Origin: SOIL31 sp964636815
GTDB lineage: Bacteria > Babelota > Babeliae > Babelales > Vermiphilaceae
NCBI GenBank assembly: GCA_964636815.1
Contig: CAZWTF010000002.1
Location: forward strand, 1 to 64,000
Direction of reading: 5' to 3'
DNA length: 64,000 nt
Both the position numbers and the translations under genes were made by a program. Below are positions 16,643 through 26,303 of this stretch, piece after piece (positions within the stretch are counted from its first letter, which is position 1; the number at the start of each line of letters is the position of its first letter). The notes below the pieces were generated by a model. It ran no database searches and was not told where the DNA came from. It saw only the letters and a list, made by a program, of their open reading frames with translations.

Positions 16643-18109
16643 TTATAACTGCTCAACAATCTGACGTTCACTAAAGTAATGTTTTGTTGTTCCAATAATT
16701 TGATATTCATCCGGACCTTTGCCTAAAAGTACAATAATAGATCCGTTATCAGAAAGTTGGTATGCAAGTTCAATCGCGCATTTCCGATCAAGCTCTTGCA
16801 CAATTTTATGATGAGATTCTTGCGCAATTCCACACATAATATCTTGTGCAATCGCAACAGGATCTTCTAAGCGTGGATTATCAGAGGTTATGATAAGAAT
16901 ATCAGCAATCTGTGATGCAACATTACCCATAATTGGACGTTTTAATTTATCTCTACCACCACCTGCACCAAACACAACAATCAGCTGCTCTGTTAATGCA
17001 CGCAATGTTGATAAAACTTGTTTAAATGATTCAGGGTTATGCGCGTAATCAATAAAGCAACGTGCACCATTAGGCAGCACATGCTCTTGTAATCTTCCTG
17101 GAACACCAGGAAACGTTTGTAATGCTCGTTTAACAATACCGGGGTGTACGTATAACTCTTGCGCCATACTTGCAGCAGCTAAAACATTATATGCATTATA
17201 TGCGCCAAAAAGTATTGGGCACACAACATCATCACACCCATAACATTCCCCTTGCGCATCTTGATACTGAATTCCTACTTCAATCAGTTGCGTTGGATCT
17301 GTTAAAAAAGTGCCATGATAATCATATAAACTGTTTATTTCTTCGCGCGTATCAAATCCATACGCAAAAGCTTCTTTGTGTTGATCAAGCAAATATTGCC
17401 CGTGCTCATTATCAGCATTAATCAATATCGGTGCGTCTTCAGTTACTTTGCTAAAGATTAAACGCTTTGCGTTAAAATAATCATCAAGCGTTGGGTAGAA
17501 TTCTAAATGTTCATGAGAAAAGTTAGTAAAAATAACACCGCAAAACATAATGCCTTCAACGCGGTGCAATGTAAGTGCTTGAGCTGCAACTTCCATAACC
17601 ACATAGTCAACGTTGTTATCAACACACAGTTTTAAAAATTGCTGCAAATAATCGGGTTGCGGTGTTGTAAGCGGTGCAGGAAAATCATTACCACAAATAC
17701 GGTTTTTAGCAGAACTAATCAATGCTGTACTGTATCCCGCAACAGTTAAAATGTGCTCAAGCAAAAATGATGTTGTTGTTTTTCCTTTGGTACCTGTAAT
17801 ACCAATAATTTTTAATTTTTCTGCAGGAAACCCGGCAGCTTGTGCACTGAGTTCTGCCAAAGCTTTTCGCGTATTATCAACACGCTCAATAACAACATTG
17901 TGCGCATGCACAAAAGTGCACAATTCATCATCTAATAAACTAGAGTGGTGCACGACAATTGTGCGTGCACCTTTTTCAATAGCTGTTTTAATATATTTAA
18001 TACCGTTATCTGTATACCCTTCTATAGCAACAAAACATGAATTTTGTCCTACAAAATCGGTATGGCAAGTAACAGGAAATGTGCTTGGAAGAACTACTCT
18101 TTGATTCAT
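16643..18109 (-). CDS. murE: UDP-N-acetylmuramoyl-tripeptide synthetase, meso-diaminopimelate type
   Basis: 488 residues, full length. It adds the third residue of the peptidoglycan stem peptide in the cytoplasm. The N-terminal UMP-binding domain is followed by the ATP loop GITGTKGKTTTS (about residues 103-114), the VMEVAAQAL and NFSHEHLEFY blocks of the central domain, and the ligase C-domain with D410-N-P-R413. The DNPR motif indicates meso-diaminopimelate rather than lysine as substrate. The cell therefore seems to make Gram-negative-type peptidoglycan. It begins 10 bp after the symporter stop and has only a weak ribosome site, so translational coupling is likely. Confidence 0.95.
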   Translation of the reverse strand: MNQRVVLPSTFPVTCHTDFVGQNSCFVAIEGYTDNGIKYIKTAIEKGARTIVVHHSSLLDDELCTFVHAHNVVIERVDNTRKALAELSAQAAGFPAEKLKIIGITGTKGKTTTSFLLEHILTVAGYSTALISSAKNRICGNDFPAPLTTPQPDYLQQFLKLCVDNNVDYVVMEVAAQALTLHRVEGIMFCGVIFTNFSHEHLEFYPTLDDYFNAKRLIFSKVTEDAPILINADNEHGQYLLDQHKEAFAYGFDTREEINSLYDYHGTFLTDPTQLIEVGIQYQDAQGECYGCDDVVCPILFGAYNAYNVLAAASMAQELYVHPGIVKRALQTFPGVPGRLQEHVLPNGARCFIDYAHNPESFKQVLSTLRALTEQLIVVFGAGGGRDKLKRPIMGNVASQIADILIITSDNPRLEDPVAIAQDIMCGIAQESHHKIVQELDRKCAIELAYQLSDNGSIIVLLGKGPDEYQIIGTTKHYFSERQIVEQL

Positions 18110-18119
18110 AAATTACTAT

Positions 18120-19457
18120 TTACGCCTTATAATCACGCAACTGTTTAAGTACCATTGTTTTTACTTTTGGTAATAACATGAGCAATCCATAAAGATTAAT
18201 CAAGAGCATTACTGCGATAACAATATCGGCCAAGCCCCATACCAAATCAACAGTTGCAAGAGCTCCAAAAAATGCACACAAACTATATGCCGCTATAAAA
18301 CCATAGTTAAAACGGTTGTTGGTAACAAATAACCATGCAGAGCGAACAACATATGCGTAAGAAACCATTACACCAAGACCAAAGCTGAATGCAAGAAAAC
18401 TTACAATCCAACCACCGTAAAAACCAAATACTGTATTAAATGCTGCAATAGTTAATGCAGTACTATTCAAACCAGTTTGCCATGCCCCAGAAACAACAAT
18501 ACACAATGCAACAATAAAACTAAGAAATGTGCTAATAAACGTACTCACCATGCCCATAAAGCCATTTTGTATTGCATCATCGCTTCCTGTTGATCCAAAC
18601 ATAATTGCGGCTGAACCAAGACCTGATTCTGTAGCAAAAATAGCACGTGACATTCCTGCAGAAATCATTTGTTGTAATGAAAAACCAAGAAGGCCACCAC
18701 CAAAAGCTTGCAACCCTAATCCACTTGAAACAATCAAATATAAAGCAGGAATTAATGCTTTGTAGTGGAACAATAAAACTGCGGTAGTAGAAAGCATAAA
18801 CACAACAACTTTAACCGGAACGATGCTCGCAGAAATTTTTGCAATACGTTGCGCTCCACCAAAAAGAATGTATAACACAAACAGCAAAAGGCCTACACCA
18901 CTCACGATTGGCATAACACCCCATGTAGAAGCAAGGCTCACTGCCATAGAATTTGCTTGAATAATATTACCACCAATTAATCCATAAAAAACACAAAAAA
19001 ATGCGTACATAAATGGAAGATATTTTCCACCAGGAACGTGTCGTAAATACAACATTGGCCCACCGAGTGTTGTTTTTTCTGAAGTTTGTGATGCATAAAA
19101 AGTACTCAAATACACTTCACCAAAACGCACTCCCATTAAAATAAAACCAAAAATAACAAGCCAAAATGCTGCGCCAGGCCCGCCTGCATAAATAGCTGTT
19201 GCAACACCCGCTATAATACCATTTCCTAAGTTTGAATTGATCGTATTGATAAATGCTTGAAAAGGAGAAACTTCACCATCTGCTTGAGCCGCTTTTTTTG
19301 ATGGAGACACTGTTGATTTTAATGCAGTAAACAGATATCTAAATTGAATTCCACGTAAAACCAATGTATAAATAAGACTAATTACTATTACATACAGCAT
19401 CAAAGGCCATCCTGTGACCACAGCTCCTATTTTATTAATCAACAGCATAAAATCCAT
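18120..19457 (-). CDS. Sodium:alanine/glycine symporter (AGCS family)
   Basis: 445 residues with about 11 membrane helices. The family signature is clear: NTINSNLGNGIIAGVATAIY, GGPGAAFWLVIFGFILMGVRFGEVYL read as two adjacent blocks, GGPMLYLRHV, and SAGMSRAIFATESGLGSAAIM. AGCS proteins import alanine or glycine with sodium. It is the first gene of an operon with murE; since D-alanine is a component of peptidoglycan, the link is plausible, and it also suits a bacterium that takes amino acids from a host. AAAGGA lies 7 bases before the ATG. Confidence 0.93.
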   Translation of the reverse strand: MDFMLLINKIGAVVTGWPLMLYVIVISLIYTLVLRGIQFRYLFTALKSTVSPSKKAAQADGEVSPFQAFINTINSNLGNGIIAGVATAIYAGGPGAAFWLVIFGFILMGVRFGEVYLSTFYASQTSEKTTLGGPMLYLRHVPGGKYLPFMYAFFCVFYGLIGGNIIQANSMAVSLASTWGVMPIVSGVGLLLFVLYILFGGAQRIAKISASIVPVKVVVFMLSTTAVLLFHYKALIPALYLIVSSGLGLQAFGGGLLGFSLQQMISAGMSRAIFATESGLGSAAIMFGSTGSDDAIQNGFMGMVSTFISTFLSFIVALCIVVSGAWQTGLNSTALTIAAFNTVFGFYGGWIVSFLAFSFGLGVMVSYAYVVRSAWLFVTNNRFNYGFIAAYSLCAFFGALATVDLVWGLADIVIAVMLLINLYGLLMLLPKVKTMVLKQLRDYKA

Positions 19458-19542
19458 AATGCTTCCTTTGTAAAAATAGTTTTTATAACATTAACGAATA
19501 CAGTATACTGAAAAATCAACTTTTAGATAAGGCCGAAAACAA

Positions 19543-19974
19543 ATGAAGATCCTTGCGCTTGATATTGGTGATCGTTGGGTAGGGGTTGCAATCTCCGATC
19601 CACTCGGCATTTTGCCCCGTCCCTATGACACCATAAAATCCACAGAACTTTTCACATCTTTAGAAAAAATTATCGCAAAAGAACGTATCTCAACCATTGT
19701 TGTAGGACTTCCAACAACATTGCGTGGTACTGAAAGTGACCAAACAAAAAAAGTTATCGCACTGACTGAAGATCTGAAAAAACTTTTTCCTGCTATTGAA
19801 TGGAAAATGTGGGATGAACGCTTAACAAGCAAACAAGCTTCTACAATTAAATCTACCAAAACAAAAGAAGACAAATTGCGCTCCCATGCTATTGCTGCTG
19901 CAATTTTTTTAAGCTCCTATCTTGAATATAAACGCTTTCATGAGAACTCAACTGACGAAGTTGACAATCAATAG
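19543..19974 (+). CDS. ruvX: Putative pre-16S rRNA nuclease / Holliday junction resolvase RuvX (YqgF)
   Basis: 143 residues, full length. RNase H-like fold with the catalytic Asp in LALDIGDRWVGVAISD, the VVGLPTTLRGTESDQT block, and WDERLTSKQA with a second acidic cluster; the last Asp of the site is probably in KTKEDKLRSHAIAAAI. The family processes 16S rRNA ends and was first proposed as a Holliday junction resolvase. AAGG lies about 9 bases before the ATG. It is divergent from the AGCS symporter. Confidence 0.93.
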   Translation: MKILALDIGDRWVGVAISDPLGILPRPYDTIKSTELFTSLEKIIAKERISTIVVGLPTTLRGTESDQTKKVIALTEDLKKLFPAIEWKMWDERLTSKQASTIKSTKTKEDKLRSHAIAAAIFLSSYLEYKRFHENSTDEVDNQ

Positions 19975-20107
19975 GTTTATGCTCTACGTTAAAAATCAAA
20001 AGGAAAAACAACTTGAAGCACCCGTCTTTACTAAAAAGTCGGAACCAGCATCTATCGTTATTATAATTGTATTGTAGTGATAGGCTTATAGCTGAAAGGG
20101 GTAGAAT

Positions 20108-20287
20108 ATGAAGTGCCAAAAATGTGACGGATTATTAATCCTTCAATCATTTTTTGATAACCCTCTTAATTTTGAAGGGTGGAAATGTTTAAATTGTGGT
20201 AAAATAGTCTTAAAGAAAGAAAAACCAATAGAATACGATTCGTTTAGTCTTTTTTACCAGCAACAAAAATCTAAAAACCGCAACTGA
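20108..20287 (+). CDS. 59-residue zinc-ribbon protein
   Basis: A short gene of 59 codons with an excellent ribosome site (AAAGGGG 6 bases before ATG). The product begins MKCQKCDGLL and continues to WKCLNCGKIVL, giving two CxxC knuckles about 20 residues apart, the pattern of a zinc ribbon. A Lys-rich and Gln-rich tail follows. Small ribbons of this type are common in bacteria and may bind nucleic acid or protein; the function here is unknown. The tsaB start lies 6 bp after its stop, so the two are very likely co-transcribed. Confidence 0.8.
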   Translation: MKCQKCDGLLILQSFFDNPLNFEGWKCLNCGKIVLKKEKPIEYDSFSLFYQQQKSKNRN

Positions 20288-20293
20288 GATATC

Positions 20294-20962
20294 ATGCATT
20301 CCTACATAGCAATTCAAAACACCTATGACGTTTTTGAGATAGCGCTTTTTGTTAATAACAAGCTTGTTGATAAAAAGCGCGAAGATAAACACAACACAAG
20401 TAAACTATTCATTCCACTATTGGATGAATTACTTACAAAAAATAGCGCAAAAATCAGTGATTTTGATTTTTGCGCTGTCAATTGCGGCCCTGGGCCATTT
20501 TCTACCTTGAGATCAATTATCGCTTCGGTCAACGGCTTACATTTTGCAACCAATATTCCTCTTGTGAGTATCGACGGTCTTGAAACAACATTTTTGGAAT
20601 TTTATGATAATAAGTATGAAAATACCGTTGTTTTGTTGAATGCATTTAATAATGAAGTGTATTATTTAATTGCGCACCACGATCAGATTTTATCCAAGGG
20701 ATATCAAAAAATTGACCTCTTCTTGCAGAAAATCAAACAACAAATACCTGATTCTATCCACTTCATTGGAAACGGTGTAACTCTCCACCAATCTCTTATT
20801 CAAGAAACATTTGGGAATAATGCAGTCATTAAAAAATCAAATCCATCCATGTGTTCAGTAGAAATGATTGGTAAAGTAGGACTAGAAAAATGGCTCCTTA
20901 AACAAGGAACCACTACTTATGTTATGCCACTTCATCTTAAAAAGCACGCTGTAGAACTATAA
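20294..20962 (+). CDS. tsaB: tRNA threonylcarbamoyladenosine biosynthesis protein TsaB
   Basis: 222 residues. The N-terminal ASKHA-fold half is recognisable from the block VNCGPGPFSTLRSIIASVNG (family: GPGSFTGLRIG-A-GLA), followed by the VSIDGLETTF segment. TsaB partners TsaD and TsaE in making t6A on tRNAs that read ANN codons. The protein is divergent: the first motif is not the usual IDTS. Ribosome site is weak and the start overlaps the end of the zinc-ribbon operon, suggesting coupling. tsaD and tsaE are not in this window. Confidence 0.85.
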   Translation: MHSYIAIQNTYDVFEIALFVNNKLVDKKREDKHNTSKLFIPLLDELLTKNSAKISDFDFCAVNCGPGPFSTLRSIIASVNGLHFATNIPLVSIDGLETTFLEFYDNKYENTVVLLNAFNNEVYYLIAHHDQILSKGYQKIDLFLQKIKQQIPDSIHFIGNGVTLHQSLIQETFGNNAVIKKSNPSMCSVEMIGKVGLEKWLLKQGTTTYVMPLHLKKHAVEL

Positions 20963-20963
20963 A

Positions 20964-21869
20964 TTACGCTGCACCATATTCACGTAACAATTGTTCAGCG
21001 GAATGGTATTCATTTTTCATAGCAACATTCAAGGCAGTTCCCGTTGTGCTCACACGGTCAACCACAGCTCCTGAATCAAGCAATATTCGTATCATCTCCA
21101 TATTGTTTTTTTCAACAGCAGCAATCAGTAATGTTTTACCACCCTGCGTATAATTAACATCCGCATTCGCATGACGAATAAAAAGACTCATTAATGTACT
21201 AGTTTTGCCATGATCAATAATATGCCACAACAAAGATGAAGCTTTTTCTTGAGAAAGACGAACTTTTTTACTAAACAGCTGTTCAACTGCATGATAGTCA
21301 TCATCATTTACTGCACAAGTAAACGCTTGTTCAGCACAAGATGTAAGAAAATCATTGCGTGCTTTGCCAGTCTTCTGACGATCTTTACCCCAGGTAATAA
21401 ACAGACCAATAAGATCGACATATTTACCTTTAACCAAAGCGAGTAACGCTGGTGTTTGACTCTGTAAATCAGGATACTTAAGAAGAAGATCCAAGAGATC
21501 ATATTGTATATTTTTTTTACAACCGCAGTGCGCAGCCACTCCATACACAATACTTATTTTTTCTTCAGTTGATAAAGTTACACTCTGATCATTGATCATT
21601 TTTTCAGCAATGTCATAGACAAATCTACACTGGAACTGACTCATTACTTTAACAATCAAATCAATATCACGACTCAAAAACAGAGAGTTCATTGTTTCGT
21701 ATGCCTGATCCAATGAAAGAACAGTCATAGGATCTGCTTTAAAGTTGAAAACATCAATATGGGTGGCTGTTATAATTGTTTTTTTATTATTATTTAAAAA
21801 CAATATACTCACACCAAAAAAACCCATAATGATGCATAATCGTAAAATTCCTGCTTGCCTGCTTTCCAT
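20964..21869 (-). CDS. Ankyrin-repeat protein with N-terminal membrane segment
   Basis: 301 residues from ATG 21869, which has GGGAGAG four bases upstream; the in-frame ATG at 21908 has no such site. An N-terminal hydrophobic segment (LRLCIIMGFFGVSILFL) without a clear cleavage site suggests a signal anchor. The C-terminal third holds at least two ankyrin repeats (GGKTLLIAAVEKNNMEMIRI and GTALNVAMKNEYHSAEQLL); the middle is helical and probably contains degenerate repeats. Ankyrin repeats bind proteins and are enriched in bacteria living in eukaryotes. Its stop is 1 bp from the convergent tsaB stop. Confidence 0.8.
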   Translation of the reverse strand: MESRQAGILRLCIIMGFFGVSILFLNNNKKTIITATHIDVFNFKADPMTVLSLDQAYETMNSLFLSRDIDLIVKVMSQFQCRFVYDIAEKMINDQSVTLSTEEKISIVYGVAAHCGCKKNIQYDLLDLLLKYPDLQSQTPALLALVKGKYVDLIGLFITWGKDRQKTGKARNDFLTSCAEQAFTCAVNDDDYHAVEQLFSKKVRLSQEKASSLLWHIIDHGKTSTLMSLFIRHANADVNYTQGGKTLLIAAVEKNNMEMIRILLDSGAVVDRVSTTGTALNVAMKNEYHSAEQLLREYGAA

Positions 21870-21995
21870 TACACTCTCCCTGTCCTCGCTCAAAACTGAC
21901 CCACCCACCCTTAATTAATAACAGTGTAATACTCAAAAATGTAAAAAATCAACAAAAATCTAAGTACTATTTGAATACATTTTCACTGTGTCGTT

Positions 21996-22769
21996 TTACA
22001 CAAGAAGAGAACGAACAAAACCAGCAGCAAGCCCTGTTGCCTGAACAGCGCGCATAATGGTAGGAGTAAGAGCACAAAAAATAAATTTATTTGCTCGTAC
22101 TATTTCTTTTTCTTCTACAGTTAAATCTCCCTCTGGTCCTACTAAAAGTAGTATATTGCCTGAGTGAGTACTGTGTAGCATGTGCATAACATCAAAAAAA
22201 GATTTTCCTTGTGGGTCAAAAAACAGCTTACTTTCACAACTGTTATACTTTTTTAAAGCTTCTTGCAAGGAAATTGGTTCATACAATTGAGGGAGGGCAA
22301 AATTCTTTGATTGTTCTGCTGCCGCAATTATAATGCGTTGAGCACGATCCCTATCGCGCTCCCCAGACCATTTATTCCCTGTTTTTTGCGTAGAAATCAA
22401 TTGAATGCTATTTACTCCAACTTCAGTCAGAGAATATAAAGCACTTTCATAATCTTCACGCTTGAGCATCGGCAATAAAAAAGTAATATGTGGCTGCAAA
22501 ACAACTGCCGAATGTATTGAATGTATCGTAAATTGAACCTGTTTTTTTCCAATAAAAGCATCAATTGTAGCAATAATATATGCATCTCTGTCAAACAAAA
22601 TACACTGATCATTACTGCGCAATCGTAAAACAGTCATCATGCGATGAAATAATGTTTCATCAGATAAAACAAGGCTATCACCAAGACCTTTTTTTTGTAT
22701 CAACAAAGACAATGATTCTTTATACAAAGCAAATTCATGCTTATCTTTATGCGCTGCAGTATCACCCAT
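21996..22769 (-). CDS. rsmE: 16S rRNA (uracil1498-N3)-methyltransferase RsmE
   Basis: 257 residues, full length. An N-terminal PUA-like part is followed by a SPOUT methyltransferase domain with LLVGPEGDLTVEEKEIV, the SAM-binding turn. The usual final motif (LG-ILR-ETA) is present only in altered form, TPTIMRAVQATGLAAG, so the family call is firm but the sequence is divergent. RsmE methylates U1498 in the ribosome decoding centre. It is monocistronic with no obvious strong ribosome site. Confidence 0.85.
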   Translation of the reverse strand: MGDTAAHKDKHEFALYKESLSLLIQKKGLGDSLVLSDETLFHRMMTVLRLRSNDQCILFDRDAYIIATIDAFIGKKQVQFTIHSIHSAVVLQPHITFLLPMLKREDYESALYSLTEVGVNSIQLISTQKTGNKWSGERDRDRAQRIIIAAAEQSKNFALPQLYEPISLQEALKKYNSCESKLFFDPQGKSFFDVMHMLHSTHSGNILLLVGPEGDLTVEEKEIVRANKFIFCALTPTIMRAVQATGLAAGFVRSLLV

Positions 22770-22796
22770 GAGGAATATTTCTTCTTTTTAATAATG

Positions 22797-23192
22797 TTAA
22801 GCGTTTATGAACTTCGTAAACCATGTATCAAGAGCTTGCTTGATCTCTACACAATATGCATGTGTCATTTCTTTGATCGTAATACATTGTATCAGCATAA
22901 ATCCTAGCATTTCTTTAATCAATGCTTCTGCTGCTGATATTTTTGCTGGTTGTACTTCATCACAAATATGCTGATCATATTCATCAATAGCAATTTGGTC
23001 GTCTCCATTATTAATTTGATACTCATCGCCTTCAAGGTACCCATATCCATCGTTCAAATTATCTGCAGCATCAAGAAAGGTTATATGAGAAGGGTCTTGT
23101 TCATACTCTTTTTGTATGAGCTGACTACCATAAAAAGCATTATTTATATTACTTACCAAAACTACTCCAAGCACTAGTGCTATTTTTTTCAT
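22797..23192 (-). CDS. Exported acidic protein of unknown function
   Basis: 131 residues from ATG 23192, which has AAGGA five bases upstream and opens a signal peptide (MKKIALVLGVVLVSNINNAF). The longer frame from 23240 places a second hydrophobic segment before it and is rejected. The mature chain is acidic (Asp/Glu-rich between residues 30 and 80) with a predicted C-terminal amphipathic helix. No domain recognised. Confidence 0.62.
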   Translation of the reverse strand: MKKIALVLGVVLVSNINNAFYGSQLIQKEYEQDPSHITFLDAADNLNDGYGYLEGDEYQINNGDDQIAIDEYDQHICDEVQPAKISAAEALIKEMLGFMLIQCITIKEMTHAYCVEIKQALDTWFTKFINA

Positions 23193-23266
23193 AAAGTCCT
23201 TTTTTATGAGTAAAAAAAAATCAATCATTACAACGCTCATAATATAAATTATCTCAAAAATTAATA

Positions 23267-23293
23267 AAAGCTCTTTTTTTACAAAGAGCTTTT
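23267..23293 (-). terminator. Stem-loop terminator after the 23329 gene
   Basis: AAAAGCTCTTT (23267-23277) pairs with AAAGAGCTTTT (23283-23293), loop TTTAC; on the minus strand a T-rich stretch follows. Confidence 0.65.
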
Positions 23294-23328
23294 ATATCGC
23301 TATAGATAAAGAAAAAAATTAAAAATGA

Positions 23329-23646
23329 TTAATACCCATTTCCATAGAGACCATGCCTAATATTAGCTATTTTAGCGCGTCTTTGTGCTCGATTAGCTTC
23401 TGCTTGACGATACGTGTTTTCCTCCCAACGATCCTCAAGTTCTCTTTGGCGTTCTCGCCGTTCTGCTAACTCTTGGAATCTTCGTGCTGCCTCTTCCTGT
23501 TCTATTTCTTCCACATGCTCTCGCGATATTACCCCTTCTTTCATGGTATATACCTGTAGGACATCAATCATATATCTTTCCATCGAAAACAGATTAACTG
23601 CCATTATTAATACAAGAACAACTCCAACATTGAACAACTTTTTCAT
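23329..23646 (-). CDS. Small exported charged-helix protein of unknown function
   Basis: 105 residues from ATG 23646 (GAGGA four to five bases upstream). The signal peptide ends AVNLFS and is followed by MERYMIDV. The remainder is a single long, highly charged helix, Glu/Arg-rich (EEAARRFQELAERRERQREL and on), likely a coiled coil. No domain recognised. Divergent from secA and followed by its own terminator. Confidence 0.65.
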   Translation of the reverse strand: MKKLFNVGVVLVLIMAVNLFSMERYMIDVLQVYTMKEGVISREHVEEIEQEEAARRFQELAERRERQRELEDRWEENTYRQAEANRAQRRAKIANIRHGLYGNGY

Positions 23647-23841
23647 AATATCCTCATGTTTGCAATTACTATTTGTCTCATACATACTATATAGTATACA
23701 ACAAACAATATTAACACTTCAATAGCGATTATTCTCCCTGAAAAGACAACATCAGAATGCATATATACGCATATTGAGGAAAGCTTATTTTTTTGCTACT
23801 CTTTGCAAGTACAACGATATAGCTTTAAACCTAATAGAAAT

Positions 23842-23845
23842 AGGG
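23842..23845 (+). promoter_or_regulatory. Ribosome binding site that sets the secA start
   Basis: AGGG lies 6 bases before ATG 23852. It supports the start giving MISRILAKIVGTNNERQLKK, the usual SecA beginning, over the in-frame start 26 codons upstream. Confidence 0.6.
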
Positions 23846-23851
23846 ATTGCA

Positions 23852-26287
23852 ATGATCTCACGAATTCTCGCCAAAATAGTCGGCACTAATAACGAACGCC
23901 AGTTAAAAAAAATGCTCCCTATTATCGCAAAAATTAACGCCCTTGAGCCTTCGATGCTCTCTTTAACTAATGAGCAACTTGCTCATAAAACAGTTGAATT
24001 TAAAGAACAAATTTCTGCCGGTAGACATTTAAATGATCTTTTACCAGAAGCTTTTGCAGTTGTACGTGAAGCATCTCGCCGTACGCTTGGTCAACGCCAC
24101 TTTGATGTACAATTAATGGGTGGTATTGTTTTACATCAAGGCAAAATTTCGGAAATGAAAACTGGTGAAGGAAAAACACTCACCGCAACTCTCGCTCTCT
24201 ATCTTAATGCTTTAACAGGAAAAGGATCACACCTTGTTACTGTCAACGACTACCTTGCACGCCGTGACTCTGAATGGATGAGTCCTATTTATAACTTTCT
24301 AGGCTTAAGAGTTGCTTGTCTTCAAAATTCAATGAGTGATGCAGAACGTAAAGATGCGTACCAAGCAGATATTTTGTATGCAACCAATAACGAACTTGGC
24401 TTTGATTATTTGCGCGATAACATGAAATTCCGCGAAAGCGATCTTGTACAGCGCGAACTTTCTTTTGCTATAGTTGATGAAGTGGATTCAATTTTAATCG
24501 ATGAAGCTCGTACTCCACTCATTATATCTGGCACCTCAGAAGAAGTTTCTTCATTATACCGCGATGCTGATCGCGTTGTTTCTTATCTTGAAAAAAATGT
24601 TGATTATGAAGTTGATGAAAAAGCTCGTAACGTTATTTTAACAGAATCTGGTGTTGATAAAGTTGAAGCAGCATTTAATATCAAAAACCTTTTTCTTGTT
24701 GAACATATGCAATTACTACACCACATCAACCAAGCATTACGCGCCCATTCACTCTTTAAACTGGACGTTGAATATGTTGTTGCTGATAACCAAGTGCTTA
24801 TTGTAGATGAGTTTACTGGGCGTATTTTACCAGGGCGCCGTTACAGTGATGGATTACATCAAGCAATTGAAGCCAAAGAAAATGTAGAGATTGAACGCGA
24901 AAGTCAAACACTCGCAAGTATTACACTCCAAAACTTTTTCAGACTTTATAAAACACTTGCTGGTATGACCGGTACAGCTGCAACTGAAAGTGAAGAATTT
25001 CATAACATCTACAAACTAGATGTTATTTCTATTCCAACAAACCGTCCTCTGCTCAGAAAAGATATGCCTGATCTTATCTTTTTAACAAAAAATGCAAAAT
25101 ATAAAGCAATTATAGAAGATATCACTGAACGTCATAAAAAAAATCAACCTGTTCTCATTGGTACCATTGCTGTAGAGACATCAGAACTATTAAGCGCAAT
25201 TCTGACAGCAAGTGGTATTCGTCATGAAGTATTAAACGCAAAACAACATGCCCGAGAAGCAGAAATTGTTGCCCATGCAGGCGAGCCAGGACGCATCACT
25301 ATTGCAACAAACATGGCTGGGCGTGGTACAGACATTAAACTGACACCAGAATCTGTTGAAGCAGGAGGTTTATATATCCTCGGAACTGAACGCCACGAAA
25401 GCAGACGTATTGACAATCAGCTACGTGGACGATCTGGACGACAAGGCGATCCAGGTGAATCGCGCTTTTATATCTCTCTTGAAGATGATCTAGCACGTAT
25501 TTTTGGCGGAGATTCATTAAAAAATAAAATGATCTATGTTGGAATGCAAGAAGATGAAGTTATTGAATCTGGCTTGGTTTCTCGCACCATTGAACGTGCA
25601 CAAGAACGCGTAGAGAAACATAATTTTGACAATCGCAAACATCTCCTTGAATATGACGACGTACTTAATCAACAGCGTATTGTTATCTATAATCATCGTC
25701 TTGATGCTCTTGCAGGCGAAAACCGCATTTACGACCTGATTCGTGATTTTGTCATCACCATTGTACAAGATCTTGTAGCGTATAATGCACCACAAAGCAG
25801 TCTTAAACCAGAACAAGTTAAAAAAATCTACGAAGCTTTAACATACATTACAGGTCTTAAAGAAAAAGATTTTTCTACCTCAGGCATTAGTACTCATAAC
25901 AGTGAACTATTCCAAAAAGATCTCATTAATTTTATACTTGAACAATACGATCTTTATCGCAGAAAGTTCAATGAAAACATTATTAAAAATGCAGAAAAAT
26001 GGCTTGTTTTAGAAACAATTGATCAAGCATGGCGTCAACATATGCTTAATCTTGATCATCTTAAAGAAGGTATTGGTTTGCGTGGATGGGGACAAAAAAA
26101 CCCACTTATTGAATATAAACGTGAAGCATTTGATATGTTCCGTGAAATGATGTCACATATTCGTTTTGATATTGTACATCACATATTCCATCTCAATCTA
26201 ACGCAATTTAATGAAGAAGAGCTTGAACAACGTCGCGACCAAGAACTCGATCACCTCAACTTCTCTGGTACAAATGACCCCGCATAA
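23852..26287 (+). CDS. secA: Preprotein translocase ATPase SecA
   Basis: 811 residues. SecA drives unfolded preproteins through SecYEG, and so serves the many exported proteins in this window. Present are the Q-motif region (RTLGQRHFDVQLMGG), Walker A (MKTGEGKTLTA), Walker B (AIVDEVDSILIDEARTPLI), the preprotein cross-linking domain, the second ATPase half (TNMAGRGTDIKL and QLRGRSGRQGDPGES), and the helical wing and scaffold ending QHMLNLDHLKEGIGLRGWGQ. The C-terminus stops at NFSGTNDPA: the zinc-binding tail that contacts SecB in Proteobacteria is absent, as in many other phyla. Ends at a strong terminator. Confidence 0.97.
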   Translation: MISRILAKIVGTNNERQLKKMLPIIAKINALEPSMLSLTNEQLAHKTVEFKEQISAGRHLNDLLPEAFAVVREASRRTLGQRHFDVQLMGGIVLHQGKISEMKTGEGKTLTATLALYLNALTGKGSHLVTVNDYLARRDSEWMSPIYNFLGLRVACLQNSMSDAERKDAYQADILYATNNELGFDYLRDNMKFRESDLVQRELSFAIVDEVDSILIDEARTPLIISGTSEEVSSLYRDADRVVSYLEKNVDYEVDEKARNVILTESGVDKVEAAFNIKNLFLVEHMQLLHHINQALRAHSLFKLDVEYVVADNQVLIVDEFTGRILPGRRYSDGLHQAIEAKENVEIERESQTLASITLQNFFRLYKTLAGMTGTAATESEEFHNIYKLDVISIPTNRPLLRKDMPDLIFLTKNAKYKAIIEDITERHKKNQPVLIGTIAVETSELLSAILTASGIRHEVLNAKQHAREAEIVAHAGEPGRITIATNMAGRGTDIKLTPESVEAGGLYILGTERHESRRIDNQLRGRSGRQGDPGESRFYISLEDDLARIFGGDSLKNKMIYVGMQEDEVIESGLVSRTIERAQERVEKHNFDNRKHLLEYDDVLNQQRIVIYNHRLDALAGENRIYDLIRDFVITIVQDLVAYNAPQSSLKPEQVKKIYEALTYITGLKEKDFSTSGISTHNSELFQKDLINFILEQYDLYRRKFNENIIKNAEKWLVLETIDQAWRQHMLNLDHLKEGIGLRGWGQKNPLIEYKREAFDMFREMMSHIRFDIVHHIFHLNLTQFNEEELEQRRDQELDHLNFSGTNDPA

Positions 26288-26303
26288 ATAAGTAAGCCAA
26301 ATA

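Noticed and set aside
19979..20077. 32-codon plus-strand frame between ruvX and the zinc-ribbon gene (MLYVKNQKEKQLEAPVFTKK and on)
   Set aside because: Only a poorly spaced AGG precedes it, and no domain or conservation evidence can be seen from one sequence.
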